From: Alphaproteobacteria bacterium | GTDB taxonomy: Bacteria > Pseudomonadota > Alphaproteobacteria > RF32 > CAG-239 | Direction: 5' to 3' | DNA: 7,723 bases | Assembly (NCBI GenBank): GCA_017963715.1 | Contig: JAGCTK010000032.1 | Location: 1-7,723, forward strand | Part shown: positions 6,353 through 7,723 of the stretch, one piece after another | How positions within the stretch are numbered: position 1 is the first letter of the stretch | Layout: each line of letters opens with the position of its first letter | Notes under the pieces: model-generated | Database searches by the model: none | Seen by the model: the letters and a program-made list of their open reading frames with translations, nothing else | What the model was told of the DNA's origin: nothing | Translations under genes and position numbers: made by a program

Positions 6353-6387
6353 AGCCGAAATTTGAACTGAAAACGGTATGAAAAACA

Positions 6388-7723
6388 TTGGATACGCTTG
6401 AAAAACAGGCCGATCGGCTTTTTGACGAACAAAAATATCCGGAAGCGTTGGATATTTATCTTTCGCTTGCAAAAAAGTATCCGAAAACCGAAAAATATTC
6501 TATCTATTGCGGCAATTGTTTTGATGCCATCGGGCAAACGGATGCGGCGATTCGTTATTATAAAAAAGCCGCACACATTAATCCGGTCTCAACAAGTTCG
6601 CTGCTTGCACTCTCCAATCTTTATTACAACAATGAAGATTATGACAATGCGGCCAAATATGCACAAACGATTTTGAAAAGAGAGCCGACAAATACGTCCG
6701 CTTTTGTGATTTTGGGCAATTGTCATTATTGCCTCAAACAGTATGAATACGCCTTTGAATATTATGAAAAAACATACACAGTCAATCCAAAAAGTTATAT
6801 TGCCTTGATTAATATGGCCAACACCTGTTATGATATGGCAAAATATGTTAAAGCGGTTGATTATGCAACCAAGGCTTTGGAAATTTGTCCCTCAAGCGTT
6901 GATGCCTATATCATTTTGGGCAATTCGTATATGGAACTCGGACGTTTGGAAAAGGCTGAAACAAACCTGTTAAAAGCCCTGTCATATCGCAGTGACAATG
7001 CTTGGATTTATGATGCATTGAGCCGGTTGTATCAAAAATCGGAAGATTATGGCAATGCTTTGGCCTTTGGCTGGAAAGCCGTTTTGTTTGCAGGTGAGGG
7101 GCAGGAAGACCAACATATCAACTTTGGTTATTTGCTTTATGAGTGCGCGGTCGAAGGGCACGAAAACGAGGCAAAGCAATATGCCACCAAATGGATTGAG
7201 GCGTTTCAAAATCATGCACTTGTCAAATATATGGGCGGGGCAATTTTAGATAATAAACGCATCAAAAAGGCCGACCAAAAGTATGTTGAAAAGATTTTTG
7301 ATTTGTTTGCGGATGATTTTGACAGCACACTGGCAGGCCTTGATTATATGGTGCCGCTTTATATCGGTGAGGCCGTGCGCAAATATTTCAAAAAAGATTT
7401 TTACAAAAAGACCAATTACCTTGATTTAGGCTGCGGGACTGGTCTTTGTGCACAAATTGTGACCTGCTTGATCGGTTGGCACCATGCAACAGGTGTTGAC
7501 ATTTCACAAAAAATGCTGGATGAAGCCGCCAAAAAGAAAGTGTGTGATCGTTTGGTTCATGATGAATTGGTGCACTTGTTGACGACGGATACAAAAAATT
7601 ATCAACTGGTGACAATTGCCGATGTTTTGACCTATTTCGGCGATTTAAGGCCTGTTTTTGAGGCTGTGGCTGCACATCTTGACTTGGCCGGGGTTGTGTC
7701 ATTCAGTATTTCGGAAAATAAGA
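6388..7723 (+). CDS. TPR-repeat protein with C-terminal SAM-dependent methyltransferase domain (3' end outside window)
   Basis: This frame stays open for 445 codons to the window edge, so the protein is partial. Residues 2-239 form seven TPR units of 34 to 35 residues with the usual small and aromatic positions (for example GNCFDAIGQTDAAIRYYKKA, 42-61), a scaffold for protein binding. A linker carries YVEKIFDLFADDFDST (300-315), a stretch often found just before the catalytic domain in TPR-containing predicted methyltransferases. The class I fold follows: motif I LDLGCGTG (345-352), GVDIS (369-373) with the acidic residue expected to bind the SAM ribose, and LVTIADVLTYFGDL near 411-424. The substrate is unknown. 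The start is awkward: TGA at 6379-6381 closes the frame upstream and TTG at 6388 is the only near start, without an SD. The ATG at 6378 is in another frame. The next in-frame ATG (residue 143) would remove four TPRs. Cytoplasmic. Confidence 0.85.
   Translation, partial: MDTLEKQADRLFDEQKYPEALDIYLSLAKKYPKTEKYSIYCGNCFDAIGQTDAAIRYYKKAAHINPVSTSSLLALSNLYYNNEDYDNAAKYAQTILKREPTNTSAFVILGNCHYCLKQYEYAFEYYEKTYTVNPKSYIALINMANTCYDMAKYVKAVDYATKALEICPSSVDAYIILGNSYMELGRLEKAETNLLKALSYRSDNAWIYDALSRLYQKSEDYGNALAFGWKAVLFAGEGQEDQHINFGYLLYECAVEGHENEAKQYATKWIEAFQNHALVKYMGGAILDNKRIKKADQKYVEKIFDLFADDFDSTLAGLDYMVPLYIGEAVRKYFKKDFYKKTNYLDLGCGTGLCAQIVTCLIGWHHATGVDISQKMLDEAAKKKVCDRLVHDELVHLLTTDTKNYQLVTIADVLTYFGDLRPVFEAVAAHLDLAGVVSFSISENK

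Noticed and set aside
6398..6676. A 92-codon + strand frame at the beginning of the TPR gene
   Set aside because: It lies in another phase from the clear TPR frame, which stays open over the whole region and beyond.

Overview
The window looks like bacterial chromosome from a moderately AT-rich alphaproteobacterium. The RpoH protein is the best taxonomic clue: its region 2 and the RpoH box (QKKLFYNLG) match the alphaproteobacterial form of the heat-shock sigma factor. The AT-rich codon use and spacers suggest a host-associated or gut-type lineage rather than a GC-rich free-living one. This placement is an inference from a few proteins. No phage, transposon, integrase or CRISPR array is visible.

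Left part (about 75 to 3864, + strand): a compact four-gene unit, asnS, a small secreted protein of unknown function, rpoH and prmC. A good sigma70-type promoter (TGGACA, 17 nt, TATAGT) precedes asnS. The genes are separated by only 10, 11 and 14 nt, and two of the Shine-Dalgarno (SD) sites overlap the stop codon of the preceding gene. The unit joins a translation enzyme (Asn-tRNA charging), release-factor methylation and the heat-shock sigma factor in what looks like one transcript. It ends at a symmetrical hairpin that can also stop transcription arriving from the right.

Middle part (3889 to about 6116, - strand): two adjacent reading frames of 380 and 329 codons that I do not recognise. 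They lie in the same frame and are separated only by one TAA stop and seven sense codons, and the second has no visible SD. This suggests either one ancestral protein of about 717 residues split by a nonsense change or a coupled two-protein pair. They have their own promoter, with a palindrome filling most of its -35/-10 spacer.

Right part: a complete tRNA-Leu(CAA) gene on the - strand (6174-6259) with its own promoter and an intrinsic terminator. Divergent from it, on the + strand, is a long frame open to the window edge (6388 to beyond 7723). It encodes seven TPR repeats followed by a class I SAM-dependent methyltransferase domain. Its start is odd: the only nearby ATG is out of frame, and a TTG or a frameshift at an A5 run must be invoked.

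The strongest points for follow-up are the in-frame stop in the unknown pair, the start of the TPR-methyltransferase, and the grouping of rpoH with asnS and prmC.
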